A stretch of DNA of 64,000 nucleotides from Vibrio lentus (GCF_030409755.1 NZ_JAUFQE010000002.1:2914001-2978000), one strand, 5' to 3'. Positions 7,408 to 17,846 are shown, counted from the stretch's first letter. The notes: a model not told the origin generated them from the sequence alone. Program-made: numbers and translations.

Positions 7408-9900
7408 TTAGAACAAACGCTGAGGTTGACCAAAGTAGTAACCCTGAAGGTAATCGACCCCCATATCCTCTGCGATTCGACACACCTGTTCATTATGTAC
7501 GAACTCCGCCACTGTCTTCGCATTGAGTATCTGGCACAAACTAACAAGTTGTTGAGCAATCTTACGCTGTTTCTTGTCTTGGTCGATATTGCGAATCAGG
7601 CTGCCATCGAGCTTTATCACCTGTGGCTCAAGCTTCAATATCTCATCAATGTTCGAATAGCCTGAGCCAAAATCATCAACGATGATATTCACGCCCATAT
7701 CGCGAAAATGGTTACATATCTCAATCAGCCTGCCGTAATCTTGAATCTGTTCGGTTTCCAGTACCTCTAACCCAATGCGCTGCGGGTGACTGATCTTTTT
7801 GATGGCTTGCTCAAGGTGAAGGATAGTTTTCTCGTTGTTGAAATCTTGTGGCGCCAAATTAATAGAAAACGAATCGGTCCTTTGACTCATAAAATCAAAG
7901 GTACGCGTTATCATCTGGCGACTAAGGCGCGTATAAAGATGCGTTCCCTCGATAATCGGTAAAAACTTACCTGGAGCTATCAGCTGACCATCTTCTTCTA
8001 TTCGAACCAAGCACTCATAGCTTTCAACTTGATGGCTGTGCGCTGACACTATGGGTTGAGAGCACGCAACAACGTTTTGATTCAACACCGCGCGGCTAAC
8101 ACAAGACAACCAACCTAATTGCTCTTGGCGCTGCTTCTCTAGTTGGATTAATGTTTTAGCGCTCACTAGATGCTTATTCTGACTCACCGCACTGCGACGA
8201 GCCTCAATAGCTTTCAGTAACAAGTCATCTATCGATGTGGTTGGAAAATCACGACGACTCGCAATGCCTGCGCAAATTGAAACCGAGAGGTAATCGATAT
8301 CCGGCAAGCCCATTGGCTCAAAATTCACGTGTTCGGTTTTATCAGCAAACTCAGAAAAGCGCTGATGAATGTGCTCGTGGCTGGCCCAGCTTTCAAAAAC
8401 TACCGCCCACTCGCCAATACCGATGCTGTAAAGCTGACACCCTTCATCAAAAAACTGCCATAACGCCTTTTGAAAATACTCACTCAAATCACGAAGCAGC
8501 TTATCACCCACCCGATAACCGTACTTTTCATTGATCTGTCCAAAAGTTGTGACCTTCAACGCCAACAAGTGACTATCAGCATTCATTTTTGACAGCTTTT
8601 CACGCAACACACTTCGATTAGGTAACCCCGTTCGACGATCAATCCGGTAACTGGCAGTCAGTGCCGTGGCTTGCTGCTGGATCTTGCTCGCCATGCTGTT
8701 GTTCATGTCATCAACATCGAGCAAGGCATTACGAATCAATGAAAATAAGGGGGATATGTTCGTGGCAGGTTGTGTCTCAAGCGGAACTGCACCTTCAGCT
8801 TCGACCTCTCCCTCTCTTAGGGTGAGATACGTTAGGCTGTGATGCAGAATGCGTTGTTGATCATCATCTTGATAAAGCTCGCCCATACAATACACACCAT
8901 AGGTGTCTGCTAGGTTTTGAAAAGTCTCCACCTCTTGGTTACCATCAATAAAGTCGATACGCGAAGTGCAGTTATAAATAAAGAACTGTTGCGGGGCATG
9001 AACACCAATTTGTTGAACGCCAAGTCGTATCTGCTCCAAGGTCAGAGAAGGATGGTCATAACAAAACCGAACTTCATCGCCAATCTGAAACGGACCACTA
9101 AACTCGATCTCTCCGTCATCAATGACCTTGAGTGGTAAATGGATGTTTTGTTCTTTTGGATCACCAACCATCAAAGGGAAGTTATGGAGTTGCTCGAAAG
9201 GTACTTCGAGGCCGTCCGCAAGGTAGCGATTATAAAGATCACGAACTGGCATGCCATCCAATTCAGCCAAGCGGTTACCTTCAGCACCAGTGACTCGAAA
9301 GGTGCGCCCTATCGGGTTCCATTCGGTGTAATAGCCTTTGGTTACTGCTAGCTCAGAGCTGTGTAAGGCCAACATAACGTAGGCATTTTCGTAGCAATGG
9401 CCATTCAACATCACCCACCGTCCACAGCCGGTAATGGTCGATGCACCTCCACAAATAGGCAGTGAGTATCTGGATTGTTCAAACGCAGAAAACAAGGCTC
9501 GGTTATTTATCTGCAAGCGATCGGCAAAGCAGATAATACTTTGAGTCTGAGCATTACATCCCAACTGTTCCCACATCAATTGACTATCAAGTTGTGGCTG
9601 CTCGCTATATTCCACGACACCACAAGAAAATGAGGTACTGTCGAAGCGAGTAACAATAAGGTACAGGCCCTGATGTAAAATGACACCTTGGCTGATGTAA
9701 TGATTGGCACTGCAACCAATGAGCTTTGCGTTGGGGAAAGTCGATTGAATGACTTGGCAGGCAGCCAAAACCGAACCTTTCTCGAAAGACGAAAACACCT
9801 GAATCAGTAGGCTTTCATGTGTATGAAAATCTATCTTTTCCAATTCACGTTGGGTTTGTTCTATGTCTTGTATCAGGAGAGAGGTCGACTGCATATTCAC
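7408..9900 (-). CDS. FIST sensor-GGDEF-EAL protein (copy 1)
   Basis: 830 residues. An N-terminal FIST_N/FIST_C sensor (about 30-370; e.g. NAKLIGCSANHYISQG, WNPIGRTFRVTGAEGNRL, FCYDHPSLTLEQI) is followed by a GGDEF domain starting near SYRIDRRTGLPNRSVLREKL and an EAL domain over the last 240 residues. The GGDEF loop is degenerate (GIGEWAVVF), so cyclase activity is unlikely. The EAL domain keeps YECLVRI (Glu of ExL), FSINLAPQD, LEVLETE, VDDFGSGYSN, IKLDGSL and the late TVAEFVHNEQ/LQGYYFG, so c-di-GMP phosphodiesterase activity is plausible. No membrane segment was seen. FIST domains are thought to sense small ligands such as amino acids. A close paralogue lies immediately upstream at 10087. 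Confidence 0.87.
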   Translation of the reverse strand: MNMQSTSLLIQDIEQTQRELEKIDFHTHESLLIQVFSSFEKGSVLAACQVIQSTFPNAKLIGCSANHYISQGVILHQGLYLIVTRFDSTSFSCGVVEYSEQPQLDSQLMWEQLGCNAQTQSIICFADRLQINNRALFSAFEQSRYSLPICGGASTITGCGRWVMLNGHCYENAYVMLALHSSELAVTKGYYTEWNPIGRTFRVTGAEGNRLAELDGMPVRDLYNRYLADGLEVPFEQLHNFPLMVGDPKEQNIHLPLKVIDDGEIEFSGPFQIGDEVRFCYDHPSLTLEQIRLGVQQIGVHAPQQFFIYNCTSRIDFIDGNQEVETFQNLADTYGVYCMGELYQDDDQQRILHHSLTYLTLREGEVEAEGAVPLETQPATNISPLFSLIRNALLDVDDMNNSMASKIQQQATALTASYRIDRRTGLPNRSVLREKLSKMNADSHLLALKVTTFGQINEKYGYRVGDKLLRDLSEYFQKALWQFFDEGCQLYSIGIGEWAVVFESWASHEHIHQRFSEFADKTEHVNFEPMGLPDIDYLSVSICAGIASRRDFPTTSIDDLLLKAIEARRSAVSQNKHLVSAKTLIQLEKQRQEQLGWLSCVSRAVLNQNVVACSQPIVSAHSHQVESYECLVRIEEDGQLIAPGKFLPIIEGTHLYTRLSRQMITRTFDFMSQRTDSFSINLAPQDFNNEKTILHLEQAIKKISHPQRIGLEVLETEQIQDYGRLIEICNHFRDMGVNIIVDDFGSGYSNIDEILKLEPQVIKLDGSLIRNIDQDKKQRKIAQQLVSLCQILNAKTVAEFVHNEQVCRIAEDMGVDYLQGYYFGQPQRLF

Positions 9901-10086
9901 ATTAATCGTTGCGTTAATGATTTGTTATTGTGCTTATTATAGATAAGGCTTGCACGGAATACTTACAATCGTCTTGTAAATAATGTGACGCTAGTTAGAC
10001 ATCACTCATTCCACCAAAAAACAGTCATTAATGGTGGCTGAGCGCTTTCAAAGTAAGGGCTTGTGAGATTTTACGAGCTTTAATAA

Positions 10087-12585
10087 CTAAAACAGTCGCT
10101 TAGGCTCGCCAAAGTAATAACCTTGTAGGTAATCGACACCCATTTGCTCTGCTATCTCACAAACCTGTTGATTGTGAACAAATTCAGCGACCGTTTGGGC
10201 ATTAAACACTTGGCACAAACGCACCAATTGAGAAGCGATGTTCCTTTGCTTTTGGTCTTTGTCGATGTTGCGAATCAAGCTGCCATCGAGCTTGATGATC
10301 TGCGGCTCGAGTTTGATGATTTCATCAATATTGGAATAACCTGAACCAAAATCATCCACAATGATTCTCGCCCCGAGTGCACGGAAGTGATCACACACCT
10401 CAATCATTCGACCGTAATCTTTGATCTGCTCAGACTCGAGAACTTCTAAGCCAAGCCGAGTGGGATCGTTGATACCACTAATGGCTGTCTCGAGAATCTC
10501 AAGTGTCTTATCGCTCAACAAATCTTGAGGAGAAAGGTTGATCGAGAATGGGCTCTGCTTATCCGCCATATAACCAATGGTGCTCTTAATCATATGTCGG
10601 CTTAGACGAGTATAAAGATGCGTGTCAGCAATCATAGGTAAGAACTTACCCGGTGGCACAATCGTCCCGTCTGCTTCCATGATTCTAACCAAACACTCTT
10701 GGCCGATCATTTCGTGAGTACCCGCCGCAACAATAGGCTGTGAGTAAGTGATGATATTCTGATCTAAGATTGCTCGGCTTACACAACTTAACCAACCGAG
10801 CTGTTCCTTGCGATCTTCCTCGCTCACCTGAATGTCTTTAGCGTTAGTAATATGGGTGTTATTACGCACTCCATAACGTCGAGCTTCAATCGCTTTCAAT
10901 AAGATCTCATCACCGCTGTCAGTTAAGAAATCACAACGGCTGGCAAAGCCACCACACAGCGAAACCGACAGGTAATCAATGTCGGTTAATCCATACGGCT
11001 CAAAATTAATGTGTTCAATGTCATCAGCAAACTCAATGAAGCGTTGCTCTATCTTCCCGCTATCGATACTCGCGTTAAAGATGATCGCCCACTCACCAAC
11101 ACCAATACTGAACAGTTCGACCTGAACCTTAGATTCCTTCACCACACGAAGATGTAATCGTTCTACAAAATGATTCGAAAGGTCGAGTAACAGCTGATCA
11201 CCCACTTGATAACCATACTTCTCGTTAACCTGATGAAAATTAGTCAACTTTAAAGTCAGAAGGTGTTCACTGAACAAAATCGAATTAAGGCGCTCTTTTA
11301 ATACAATCCGATTAGGCAGCCCAGTACGCGAATCGATTCGGTAGCTTTCGGTTAGACGATGCGCCTGCTGATGAAGTTTTTTCTCCATCTGAGTATTGAT
11401 GCTGTCTAAGTCTGCAACCGCATTTCTCACTAAATTGAGCAGCGGTGATACCGTAGAATCACAATGAAAATCATCACAACGAAATTCGTCTATCTCATCC
11501 GACTCTCTCATCGCAATATAGGTGAGGCTGTGATGAAGTATGTCTTGGCGATCCTCATTACGGTAGAGCTCACCCATACAGTAAGCACCGCTGGCCTTCA
11601 CAATGCCTTCAAACGGCTTTAGTTCAAGCTTACTGTCGATGAATTCAAGTCGAGAGACACAGTTATAAATGATCACCGATTCAGGCTGATGCATCGCAAG
11701 CACCTCGGCACCATGACGCACTTTTTCAGCGGTCAAAGACGGGTGGTTATAACAGAACTGTGCTTCCTCTCCGACATGCCAAGGGCTATCAAATTCAATA
11801 CTGCCATCGTCATTGATACGGAGAGGCGTTGAGATGCCCTTCTTTCTTCCGAGTTCACGATAGAGCGGGAAACTCATCAATTGACTGAATGGGAGGTCTT
11901 TGCCGTCAGCAAGGTAATGTTTGAACACGTCAATCGCTGGCTTGTCATTCAATGCATATAAGCGGTTGCCCTCGGCTTGAGTGACTCTTAACTTCATTCC
12001 GATAGGATTCCACTCAGAATACGCATCCGACCAAACCTTCAACCTTGGGTTGGTCAAAGCGACCGCAACACAGGCGTGTTGATAGGTCTCTTCGTTATGC
12101 ATAACCCAACGGCCAAAGTCATTCTCATGACAGAGTCCACCAGCCACCGGCAAGGCATAAGGCAGGTTTTCAAAAGCGCCATAAATGGGATAATCGCGCC
12201 CTTCTACCTGATCACACAGGCTAATCACCGTTTTAGTGTCTTTGGAAAGAGATAATTGAGCCACCAGAGCTTGGCTATCGTGGTTAGGATTGCCAGTAAA
12301 AATCTGCACAGCAGAGGTTAAATGTGTTTCATCAAACTCGCTGATAATCACTAAGGTACAAGCGCTTTCAAGGCAGTTATCACAAATAACATGACGCGCA
12401 CTTTGACCTATCAGTATGGAATGATTTAGGTGCTTGAGAGCAACACTCGCGATGCGTCGAGCAACGTCTTGAGATTGGGCTGAGAAAAGTTGAATTAGGT
12501 ATTGCTTGCGGTCACACCATTCTCGCTGTTCAAATTGAGATTTAAATAACTCCTCAGTATTTGCGAGAAATGTAAATGTTTGCAT
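10087..12585 (-). CDS. FIST sensor-GGDEF-EAL protein (copy 2, tandem paralogue)
   Basis: 832 residues with the same architecture as its downstream neighbour: FIST (WNPIGMKLRVTQAEGNRLY, QFCYNHPSLTAEKV), degenerate GGDEF (GVGEWAIIF), and a well-kept EAL domain (QECLVRI, FSINLSPQD, LEVLESEQIKDYGRM, VDDFGSGYSN, IKLDGSLIRNID, LQGYYFGEPKRLF). Similarity between the two copies is highest in the EAL part and lowest in the N-terminal sensor. That fits tandem duplication followed by divergence of ligand recognition while the output stayed the same. A 186-bp gap separates the copies, and no clear terminator was seen in it. Confidence 0.87.
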   Translation of the reverse strand: MQTFTFLANTEELFKSQFEQREWCDRKQYLIQLFSAQSQDVARRIASVALKHLNHSILIGQSARHVICDNCLESACTLVIISEFDETHLTSAVQIFTGNPNHDSQALVAQLSLSKDTKTVISLCDQVEGRDYPIYGAFENLPYALPVAGGLCHENDFGRWVMHNEETYQHACVAVALTNPRLKVWSDAYSEWNPIGMKLRVTQAEGNRLYALNDKPAIDVFKHYLADGKDLPFSQLMSFPLYRELGRKKGISTPLRINDDGSIEFDSPWHVGEEAQFCYNHPSLTAEKVRHGAEVLAMHQPESVIIYNCVSRLEFIDSKLELKPFEGIVKASGAYCMGELYRNEDRQDILHHSLTYIAMRESDEIDEFRCDDFHCDSTVSPLLNLVRNAVADLDSINTQMEKKLHQQAHRLTESYRIDSRTGLPNRIVLKERLNSILFSEHLLTLKLTNFHQVNEKYGYQVGDQLLLDLSNHFVERLHLRVVKESKVQVELFSIGVGEWAIIFNASIDSGKIEQRFIEFADDIEHINFEPYGLTDIDYLSVSLCGGFASRCDFLTDSGDEILLKAIEARRYGVRNNTHITNAKDIQVSEEDRKEQLGWLSCVSRAILDQNIITYSQPIVAAGTHEMIGQECLVRIMEADGTIVPPGKFLPMIADTHLYTRLSRHMIKSTIGYMADKQSPFSINLSPQDLLSDKTLEILETAISGINDPTRLGLEVLESEQIKDYGRMIEVCDHFRALGARIIVDDFGSGYSNIDEIIKLEPQIIKLDGSLIRNIDKDQKQRNIASQLVRLCQVFNAQTVAEFVHNQQVCEIAEQMGVDYLQGYYFGEPKRLF

Positions 12586-12753
12586 GCCAACCCTTGTTCA
12601 AAATCGAGTGAAGTGAGAACCCGCAACCACTGCTATGATAGAAATGAATCGATAAAAAGTAGTCGCCAATTATCCTAGCCTAAACAGGCATTTAATTACG
12701 ACTAATGTAACAATTCAATATCATAAATGCGACACAATAGCTTACCGTAGCCA

Positions 12754-13470
12754 TTAAATTAGTCGCATAAGATCGCTAAGTTGCTCTATTTCAACATCAG
12801 GGAGCACACTCGCCTTCGAGGAGAGGTATAAATTGGAACCAGTGTCATTAAACCAGCATGCCTGGAAGCCATTTTTCTTAGCTCCGTAAACATCCGTTCT
12901 CAGATGATCACCAACGTGAAGAATGTTGTTCGCATCAAAACCTAAGTATTGCTGCGCTTTTTCAAACATATCCGGGTAGGGTTTTGCTCTGCCATCAGGG
13001 CCGGCTTTGAGGATTAACTGAAAGTATTGCCCTAAGCCAATTTTATGCGGATCGACATTACCATTGGTAATCGCCACCAAAGGAATACGCTGACTAAGCT
13101 CAGCCATCACGCGATGCGTCTCTTGAGGAACATCCACCTGATTACGCAGCCACAAGGCGTGTTCTATGCCTTCACGAGCCGCTTGTTCTGCTTGCTGCTG
13201 TGAGTAACCCAGTTGCAGCAAACCACGCTTAATCTGTGTTTCACGCCACACGGTGACATCATGTTTTAACGCTGGATTTTCAGAGGCGACTTGCTGTTTG
13301 ATGCCTTGCCACTCTTCCAACGAGAGAGACGCCGACACTGGGTGCTTTTGATAAAGCCACTGCGCCATCTCTTTCTCAACCTTCATGATCACAGGCCAGT
13401 TGTCGTACAGGGTGTCGTCCAAATCAAAGGTCATGGCTTTGATGGGCTTTAACCCTCGATAAATTCGCAT
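12754..13470 (-). CDS. yigB: HAD phosphatase YigB (FMN phosphatase type)
   Basis: 238 residues, HAD superfamily with an alpha-helical cap. Motif I is TFDLDDTLYDN, motif II is VAITNGN, and motif IV is HVGDHLRTDVYGAKKNG. E. coli YigB hydrolyses FMN and 5-amino-6-ribitylamino-uracil phosphate. It lies 15 bp after xerC on the same strand, the last gene of the dapF-yigA-xerC-yigB order also found in enterobacteria, which supports the name. Confidence 0.86.
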   Translation of the reverse strand: MRIYRGLKPIKAMTFDLDDTLYDNWPVIMKVEKEMAQWLYQKHPVSASLSLEEWQGIKQQVASENPALKHDVTVWRETQIKRGLLQLGYSQQQAEQAAREGIEHALWLRNQVDVPQETHRVMAELSQRIPLVAITNGNVDPHKIGLGQYFQLILKAGPDGRAKPYPDMFEKAQQYLGFDANNILHVGDHLRTDVYGAKKNGFQACWFNDTGSNLYLSSKASVLPDVEIEQLSDLMRLI

Positions 13471-13485
13471 AGTTAAACCTTTAAT

Positions 13486-14418
13486 CTAATCTTTATTCTT
13501 CTTACGAGCTCTTGGATGAGCTTGGTCATAAGCTTGTGCTAAATGTTGGAAATCTAAGTGGGTATACACTTGGGTTGTCGAGATATTTTCATGTCCGAGT
13601 AACTCTTGGACCGCACGAAGGTTTTGGCTTGATTCAAGCACATGCGTTGCAAATGAGTGACGCAGTTTGTGTGGGCTAATATGACTGGCGACAGCCTGCT
13701 TCTTTCCCCACTCCTCCATACGCTTCTGAACACTGCGATGAGAAATACGTGTCCCAAGTTTAGAGACAAACAGTGCAGGCTCACCCGGCGAAGCGAGTTC
13801 ACCACGTACTTTTAACCATTTATCGACCCACTCTTTCGCTAAACCGGAAAACGGTGCTTTGCGTTCTTTATCACCCTTACCAATCACTCGAATTTCGCCT
13901 TGTCGAGCCAACACATCTCTCAGGTTGATACCGACCAGTTCGGCCAATCGTAATCCCGCACCATACATCACTTCCATCATCGCTCGGTCACGAATCGATA
14001 ACGGATCATCCTCATTCACATCAAGCAGTTGACCCACTTCATCGACATCGAGGTTTTTAGGCAAAGGACGTTGCTTGCGAGGTGCAGAAACACCTTTGGC
14101 TGGGTTGGCGGTCATCTCGCCACGCAATACAAGGAAATCAAAGAAGCTGCGCAATGAAGATAAACGAGTCGCGATGCTGCTCGCTTTCATTCCCTCACGC
14201 ATGCCTTTACTGGCAAGTTGCCTTACCCAAGCAGCATCGACTTGAGCCCAATCTTTCAGTCCTAGAGTGACTAAATGAGCGGCCATGGTTTCGAGCTGTT
14301 GTCGGTAATTGCGCTGGGTGTGTAGGCTGAGTCCCTTCTCGCTTCTGAGATATTCATAGAAGCGAGAAAGTGGCTTTTGAAGGCTGTTAGGAAGAGGTAT
14401 TTTGGGCTCTAGGCTCAT
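13486..14418 (-). CDS. xerC: Tyrosine recombinase XerC
   Basis: 310 residues. The N-terminal SAM-like core-binding domain (about 15-105) is followed by the catalytic domain. All catalytic residues can be read: Arg157 (GAGLRLAE), Lys181 (VIGKGDKER), His250 and Arg253 (SPHKLRHSFATH), His276 (LLGHENIS) and nucleophile Tyr285 (TTQVYTHLD). With XerD it resolves chromosome dimers at dif and, in vibrios, also acts on integrating phages. The start overlaps the end of the DUF484 gene by 32 bp, indicating translational coupling. Its position downstream of dapF and yigA identifies XerC rather than XerD. Confidence 0.95.
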   Translation of the reverse strand: MSLEPKIPLPNSLQKPLSRFYEYLRSEKGLSLHTQRNYRQQLETMAAHLVTLGLKDWAQVDAAWVRQLASKGMREGMKASSIATRLSSLRSFFDFLVLRGEMTANPAKGVSAPRKQRPLPKNLDVDEVGQLLDVNEDDPLSIRDRAMMEVMYGAGLRLAELVGINLRDVLARQGEIRVIGKGDKERKAPFSGLAKEWVDKWLKVRGELASPGEPALFVSKLGTRISHRSVQKRMEEWGKKQAVASHISPHKLRHSFATHVLESSQNLRAVQELLGHENISTTQVYTHLDFQHLAQAYDQAHPRARKKNKD

Positions 14419-15085
14419 TATTTATCTGCCAAGGTAAAGTGTCCGCCAAATGAGCAACAACAAGCGCTAAATGGCGTAAAAAGAGCGTATCCATATGGGG
14501 TTGGAAATGGCCGCCATCTTCGCTAGAAAAGGCGAGCAAGCCCAATGGAGACTGCTTAGCAAGCGGAAGTACTACATAAGAGCCTAGCTCTGGAACTGGA
14601 AAATCACCAAACAAATCTTGTCTGTCTGCTTTTCTCAAGCGTCCTAAATAAGCATCTTTACCGTTGAAATGGTTCAATGAAAACTTCGAATAACGCTCTC
14701 CGTTAAGCTGATAAAAGCCCAACTGAGACAGTACGCGAATATGAGCTTTCAAACCTAATTCAATCGCCTTTTGTTCAACTGCTTTAATAACTTGCATGAA
14801 ATCACTGCATTTCAATACCTGAGCTTGCAGATCCATAAACTCATAAAAAGTTTTGTCGTTATTCGCAGCCAGTGACATCAAGCCAGTGATCTCTTCTTCT
14901 AACTCTTCGATTCTCTGGCGTTGACGCTTAAGCTGAACCTCAACCAAAGAAACCGCGCCCTGCTCAACATCGTTAACAGCAAGGCGATCAACCAGATTTC
15001 TTCTGTCTTGAAAAAAATCTGGGTTATCACGTAAATATTCCGCGACCACTTCAGCGGTGAGTGCGTCGGCTTCAACGTAAGACAA
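14387..15085 (-). CDS. DUF484 family protein (YigA-like)
   Basis: 232 residues of the DUF484 family. It begins with LTAEVVAEYLRDNPDFFQDRRNLV, has a coiled-coil segment (about 55-80, VEVQLKRQRQRIEELEEEI), then a GAF-like region. Function is not established; the gene is almost always linked to dapF and xerC. The DapF stop lies upstream on the same transcript, with a 45-bp gap, and the 3' end overlaps xerC by 32 bp. Confidence 0.85.
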   Translation of the reverse strand: MSYVEADALTAEVVAEYLRDNPDFFQDRRNLVDRLAVNDVEQGAVSLVEVQLKRQRQRIEELEEEITGLMSLAANNDKTFYEFMDLQAQVLKCSDFMQVIKAVEQKAIELGLKAHIRVLSQLGFYQLNGERYSKFSLNHFNGKDAYLGRLRKADRQDLFGDFPVPELGSYVVLPLAKQSPLGLLAFSSEDGGHFQPHMDTLFLRHLALVVAHLADTLPWQINNEPRAQNTSS

Positions 15086-15130
15086 AACCTATCCTTTATT
15101 TTTTATGAATCTATTTGTTATCAGTCATTC

Positions 15131-15961
15131 TTAGCAAGAAAGTTGACCATCAAACACATGCGTTGCTGGGCCAGTCATAAACAGAGGTTTACCCGGACCT
15201 TGCCAGCTAATGTGTAAGTCACCGCCAGGTAGACGAACTTTCACATTCTCAGCCAGTAAGCCTTGAGTAATACCAACCGCAACTGCGCCACATGCGCCGC
15301 TACCACATGCCTGAGTTTCACCCGCGCCGCGCTCGTAAACACGTAAACGAACCTCTTCACGATTAACAACCTGCATAAAGCCAGCGTTAACACGCTCAGG
15401 GAAGCGCTCATGTGATTCAAGAAGCGGACCTAAGGTCTCCACATCAGCAGTGTCGACGTCATCAACAACGGTAACCACATGCGGGTTACCCATGCTTACG
15501 GCACCGCAGAACAAGGTGTGTACATCCGTTCTCAGGATATACGTCTTCTCTGGCTGCTTTGCCTTGAATGGAATCTTGCCTGGTTCGAACTCAGGAATGC
15601 CCATGTTCACCGTGATCTGGTCATTGTCTTCAATCTTGAGAACCATTTTTCCTTTCTTGGTGCTCACGTTGATGCTGTACTTATTCGTTAAGCCTTTCAT
15701 GCGAACGAATCGTGCAAAACAACGAGCGCCATTACCACACTGTTCCACTTCACTGCCATCCGCATTGAATATGCGGTAATGGAAGTCAGTTTCTGGATCA
15801 TAGGGAGCCTCAACCACAAGTAGCTGATCAAAACCCACGCCAGTGTGACGATCCGCCAAACGACGGATCAAATCTGGAGAAAAGAAAATATTTTGAGTAA
15901 TGCAGTCCACGACCATGAAATCATTGCCCAAACCATGCATTTTAGAAAAGTGGAAGTGCAT
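15131..15961 (-). CDS. dapF: Diaminopimelate epimerase
   Basis: 276 residues, the usual length. The two catalytic cysteines are visible: Cys75 in [11 protein letters not shown] and Cys219 in [11 protein letters not shown]. The N-terminus [16 protein letters not shown] is diagnostic. It interconverts LL- and meso-diaminopimelate for lysine and peptidoglycan synthesis in the cytoplasm. It starts 11 bp after the lysA stop, so epimerisation and decarboxylation are cotranscribed. Confidence 0.96.
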   Translation of the reverse strand: MHFHFSKMHGLGNDFMVVDCITQNIFFSPDLIRRLADRHTGVGFDQLLVVEAPYDPETDFHYRIFNADGSEVEQCGNGARCFARFVRMKGLTNKYSINVSTKKGKMVLKIEDNDQITVNMGIPEFEPGKIPFKAKQPEKTYILRTDVHTLFCGAVSMGNPHVVTVVDDVDTADVETLGPLLESHERFPERVNAGFMQVVNREEVRLRVYERGAGETQACGSGACGAVAVGITQGLLAENVKVRLPGGDLHISWQGPGKPLFMTGPATHVFDGQLSC

Positions 15962-15972
15962 AACGCTTAAAA

Positions 15973-17226
15973 TTACTCCGGAAGAATGTTTTCAAGTTCC
16001 CACAGACTCGTAAGCTCTTCACGCTGACGAACCAAATGAGTTTTATCGCCATCAACCATCACTTCAGCCGCACGCGAACGAGTGTTGTAGTTAGATGACA
16101 TAGCGAAGCCATAAGCACCAGCAGAACGAACGGCCAGTAGATCGCCTTCTTCAAGAACAAGGTCACGATCCTTACCTAGGAAGTCACCGGTCTCACAGAT
16201 AGGACCAACCAAGTCATAAGTCACAGCTTCACCCTGACGCGGGCTCACTGGCACAATATCTTGCCAAGCTTGGTAAAGCGCCGGGCGCATCAGATCGTTC
16301 ATTGCTGCATCTATGATGGCAAAGTTCTTATGCTCAGTAGGCTTCAGGAACTCGACTTTCGTTAATAATACACCAGCGTTAGCAGCAATCGCTCTTCCAG
16401 GCTCGAAAATCAGCTCTAGATCAGAATGATTGTCTAGACGAGCCAACAAAGCTTTCGCGTAGTCTGAAGGTTGTGGTGGTAATTCATCGCGGTAAACCAC
16501 GCCTAAACCGCCACCGACATCAAGATGTTTGATGTTGATGTCATTGGCGCGTAGTTGGTCGATCAGTGCAAGCAGGCGATCAGTGGCATCGATGAAAGGT
16601 TCGATATCCGTTAACTGAGAACCGATGTGGCAATCAATACCATGGATAGACAAGTTATCGAGTGTTTTTGCAAACGCATAAACAGCAGGGGCACGGTCGA
16701 AGGCAATGCCGAACTTGTTATCACGCAGACCCGTAGAAATGTAAGGGTGAGTGTTCGCATCAACATCTGGGTTAATACGCAGTGAAATCGGCGCCTTAAC
16801 ACCAAGCTCACCAGCCACTTTATTCAGTCGCTCTAGTTCTGGTTCAGACTCTACGTTGAAACATTTAATGTTCAACTCAAGCGCACGCTTCATTTCAGCG
16901 GCTGTTTTGCCGACACCAGAGAACACAACTTTCGCCGGATCGCCACCGGCAGCAACCACACGCTCTAGCTCACCGCCAGAAACGATGTCGAAGCCAGAGC
17001 CCAAACGAGCCAAAGTATTCAACACGCCAAGGTTCGAGTTAGCTTTAACGGCATAACACACTAAGTGTGGGTGCTCGCCAACCGACGAATCAAACGCATT
17101 CCAATGGCGTTCTAATGTTGCACGAGAATATACATACAGCGGTGTACCATATTGCTCTGCTAGTTGTGAAAGTGCGACGTCCTCAGCCCAAAGCTGGCCA
17201 TCTTCCTGATAGTTGAAGTAATCCAA
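15973..17226 (-). CDS. lysA: Diaminopimelate decarboxylase
   Basis: 417 residues, PLP-dependent fold-type III decarboxylase. The PLP lysine is Lys61 in CYAVKANSN. Other signatures are [31 protein letters not shown], and the active-site cysteine region [14 protein letters not shown]. It converts meso-diaminopimelate to lysine. It sits between lptM (42 bp upstream) and dapF (11 bp downstream) in one leftward operon. Confidence 0.96.
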   Translation of the reverse strand: MDYFNYQEDGQLWAEDVALSQLAEQYGTPLYVYSRATLERHWNAFDSSVGEHPHLVCYAVKANSNLGVLNTLARLGSGFDIVSGGELERVVAAGGDPAKVVFSGVGKTAAEMKRALELNIKCFNVESEPELERLNKVAGELGVKAPISLRINPDVDANTHPYISTGLRDNKFGIAFDRAPAVYAFAKTLDNLSIHGIDCHIGSQLTDIEPFIDATDRLLALIDQLRANDINIKHLDVGGGLGVVYRDELPPQPSDYAKALLARLDNHSDLELIFEPGRAIAANAGVLLTKVEFLKPTEHKNFAIIDAAMNDLMRPALYQAWQDIVPVSPRQGEAVTYDLVGPICETGDFLGKDRDLVLEEGDLLAVRSAGAYGFAMSSNYNTRSRAAEVMVDGDKTHLVRQREELTSLWELENILPE

Positions 17227-17268
17227 AGTTCTTATCCCTTATAAATAACGATTTCTGCGTGTTTTCAC

Positions 17269-17385
17269 TTATTGTGATTGTTCAGTCTGCTGAACTTCAT
17301 CAGGATCGTACAAAGGACCCGTTTGACCACAACCAGAAAGTCCAATAACGGACACCATAAACAGAGCGGTAATTAATTTTTTCAT
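17269..17385 (-). CDS. lptM: LPS translocon maturation chaperone LptM (YifL), small lipoprotein
   Basis: A 38-residue lipoprotein precursor. It has a short signal sequence with lipobox GLSGC (Cys19), followed by the hallmark GQTGPLYDPDE. LptM associates with LptD-BamA in the outer membrane and promotes oxidative maturation of LptD. An upstream in-frame ATG would lengthen it, but the family always starts at MKKLITALF. It is the first gene of the lysA-dapF run and is divergent from cyaY across 75 bp. Confidence 0.88.
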   Translation of the reverse strand: MKKLITALFMVSVIGLSGCGQTGPLYDPDEVQQTEQSQ

Positions 17386-17460
17386 TTTGCATATCGTGAT
17401 TATTAACTCAATGCCCCCTATAATCGCACCACACTCAGGAAAAGCAATAGGATAGAAAGG

Positions 17461-17775
17461 ATGAACGAGACTGAATTTCATCAACTGGTCGATATACAGA
17501 TGCAAAACATCGAAGAAGCTATCGATGAATCAGAGGCAGATATTGATTACGAAGTGACTGGTAACGTAATGACGCTGGAGTTTGAGAACCGCAGCCAGAT
17601 CATTATCAACCGCCAAGAACCAATGAAAGAAATCTGGTTAGCGTCGAAATCTGGTGGTTTTCACTTCAAGCTAATCGACGACAAGTGGACATGTTCTAAG
17701 ACAGGCATGGAATTGTTTGAGATGGTTAAAGAAGAATGCTCGAAGCACGCAGATGAAGCGATCGATTGGGTCTAA
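17461..17775 (+). CDS. cyaY: Frataxin-like iron-sulfur cluster protein CyaY
   Basis: 104 residues covering the complete frataxin fold. The N-terminal acidic helix (ETEFHQLVDIQMQNIEEAIDE) and acidic ridge are present, followed by the strand signature QIIINRQEPMKEIWLASKSGG FHF. It regulates iron delivery and cysteine desulfurase activity during Fe-S assembly. It lies divergent to lptM and convergent to cyaA, the common gamma-proteobacterial neighbourhood. A terminator follows 18 bp after the stop. Confidence 0.93.
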   Translation: MNETEFHQLVDIQMQNIEEAIDESEADIDYEVTGNVMTLEFENRSQIIINRQEPMKEIWLASKSGGFHFKLIDDKWTCSKTGMELFEMVKEECSKHADEAIDWV

Positions 17776-17793
17776 TCTTTTGTAAGCAAAACT

Positions 17794-17825
17794 AAAAAGG
17801 AGTGAATCAATCACTCCTTTTTTAA
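17794..17825. terminator. Bidirectional terminator between cyaY and cyaA
   Basis: The stem AAGGAGTGA/TCACTCCTT has a 5-nt loop and A and T tracts on both sides. It separates the convergent cyaY and cyaA genes. Confidence 0.88.
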
Positions 17826-17846
17826 TATCAATCAGTCTTAGTAAGA

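Noticed and set aside
12586..12753. Riboswitch or attenuator upstream of the second FIST gene
   Set aside because: No recognisable aptamer or terminator-antiterminator pair was seen in the 168-bp gap.
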